Shown piece by piece: positions 63,217 to 64,000 of a stretch of 64,000 nt of DNA. The position numbers were made by a program, and so were the translations under genes. The stretch is from Leucobacter komagatae. Lineage in GTDB: Bacteria > Actinomycetota > Actinomycetes > Actinomycetales > Microbacteriaceae. Positions within the stretch are counted from its first letter, which is position 1; each line of letters opens with the position of its first letter. The stretch lies in the NCBI RefSeq assembly GCF_000834055.1, contig NZ_JXSQ01000016.1, forward strand, positions 1 to 64,000. The letters run 5' to 3'. The notes below the pieces were generated by a model. It was not told the DNA's origin. It worked only from the letters and a program-made list of their open reading frames with translations, and made no database searches.

Positions 63217-64000
63217 TTGAGGCCTCCTTCGGCCGGCGTTTCGCGGGACACCGCGCCAACGAGCACGCGTTCCCGTTCGACGCGTGGGATCTCGGGGGCC
63301 GCCGCCGAGAGCAGCTTCTTGGTGAAGGCCTGCTGCGGTTCGCCGTAGACGGCCTCCGCCGTGCCGAGCTCGATGATCTTGCCGCCGTCCATGACCGCGA
63401 TCCGGTCGCAGACGTGCCGCACAACCGCGAGGTCGTGGGAGATGAACAGGTATGTGAGGCCGAGCTCGCGCTGCAGCTCGTCGAGGAGGTTGAGCACCTG
63501 CGCCTGGATCGAGACGTCGAGCGCGGAGACCGGCTCGTCGAGAATCACGAGCTCGGGGTTCAGCGCGATTGCGCGCGCGATGCCGATGCGCTGGCGTTGC
63601 CCGCCTGAGAACTGCGACGGGAAGCGGTTGTAGTGTTCGGGGTTGAGGCCAACGATCTCCATGAGCTCCTGCACGCGGGCGAGCCTGTCGTCGCCCCGCG
63701 CAACCTTGTGGATCCGGAACGGGTCCCCAATGATCGAGCCGACGCGGCGCTTCGGGTTCAGCGACCCGAACGGATCCTGGAACACGACCTGCACCTTGCG
63801 CCGCATCTGCCGCCACTCGGCGCTCGTGAGTTCGGCCGTGTCTTCGCCGTCGAAACGGATGACGCCTGAGGTTGGCGGAATGAGACCGGCAATTGCGCGC
63901 GCGAGCGTCGTCTTGCCGCAGCCGCTCTCGCCGACGAGTCCGAGGGTCTCGCCGCGGCGCACCTGGATGGAGATGTCCTCGAGCACCGTGCGGTCTTCGC
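63213..64000 (-). CDS. Peptide ABC transporter ATPase, 5' end outside window
   Basis: The visible 262 or so residues include VLEDISIQVRRGE, Walker A GESGCGKTTLARA, signature FSGGQRQRIGIARAI, Walker B ELVILDEPVSALDVS, H-loop FISHDLAVV, and an oligopeptide-type C-terminus. This is a DppF-like domain. The frame is still open at the window edge, so the N-terminus is missing, and it could be the second half of a fused DppDF protein. First visible gene of the minus-strand peptide-uptake operon. Confidence 0.92.
   Translation of the reverse strand, partial: EDRTVLEDISIQVRRGETLGLVGESGCGKTTLARAIAGLIPPTSGVIRFDGEDTAELTSAEWRQMRRKVQVVFQDPFGSLNPKRRVGSIIGDPFRIHKVARGDDRLARVQELMEIVGLNPEHYNRFPSQFSGGQRQRIGIARAIALNPELVILDEPVSALDVSIQAQVLNLLDELQRELGLTYLFISHDLAVVRHVCDRIAVMDGGKIIELGTAEAVYGEPQQAFTKKLLSAAAPEIPRVERERVLVGAVSRETPAEGGLK

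Overview
The window is chromosomal DNA from a high-GC Gram-positive bacterium. Several things point to the actinobacterial family Microbacteriaceae, and I would guess a Leucobacter-like genus: the GC content, the syntenic blocks lepA-DUF1990-hemW-hrcA-dnaJ-rsmE-HIT-phoH-ybeY-CBS protein-era and rpsP-khpA-rimM-trmD, a cydABDC oxidase operon, a MurT/GatD pair, tandem DUF2207 proteins, and many leaderless-looking starts. The genus is inference. I see no rRNA, tRNA, CRISPR array, prophage or insertion sequence, and no gap between genes reaches 300 bases.

Layout. 1-2000: leuA (minus) with a short leader ORF carrying a Leu-codon run and an 11-bp hairpin that looks like an attenuator. 2000-8500: two tandem DUF2207 membrane proteins, a small membrane protein, and a lamin-tail protein with a sortase-like C-terminus. 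8600-19400 (minus): housekeeping block for translation, ribosome maturation and heat shock, with a CIRCE operator at hrcA. 19400-24900 (plus): a repeat-bearing hypothetical protein, then an ABC exporter with a DesK/DesR-type two-component system behind a 10-bp-arm palindrome, then a Pr6Pr membrane protein. 25000-34700: rpsT, holA, comEC/comEA (DNA uptake), a lipoprotein, leuS and pabB. 34800-44000: an IclR regulator divergent from a peptide-type ABC transporter operon that also encodes an M20 amidohydrolase, a DUF1177 protein and an AroM-family protein. 44000-51000: pabC and, on the other strand, cydABDC. 51200-54000: App1-type phosphatase, FUSC protein and YceI. 54100-58300 (minus): gatD-murT, and rpsP-khpA-rimM-trmD. 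58400-64000 (minus): a second peptide ABC transporter (ATPase cut by the window edge) run together with a prolyl-aminopeptidase-like hydrolase and an Xaa-Pro aminopeptidase.

How the genes work together. Two separate nutrient-scavenging operons pair an oligopeptide-type importer with hydrolases. One (plus strand) uses M20/DUF1177/AroM enzymes of unknown combined chemistry and is the best candidate for an undescribed pathway. The other (minus strand) looks like uptake and cleavage of proline-containing peptides. pabB and pabC, although about 9 kb apart, supply the two steps from chorismate to p-aminobenzoate.

Oddities that recur across the window. (1) Eleven genes have a TANNNT hexamer exactly six bases before the start codon, the geometry of leaderless transcription; a twelfth has seven bases. 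(2) Three genes (an ABC-2 permease, a dppC-like permease and cydD) are each broken by a single-base indel, which suggests either sequencing error or real decay. (3) In-frame tandem repeats of 9 or 15 bases sit in linkers of at least four proteins, including one inside the ATP-binding domain of a histidine kinase.
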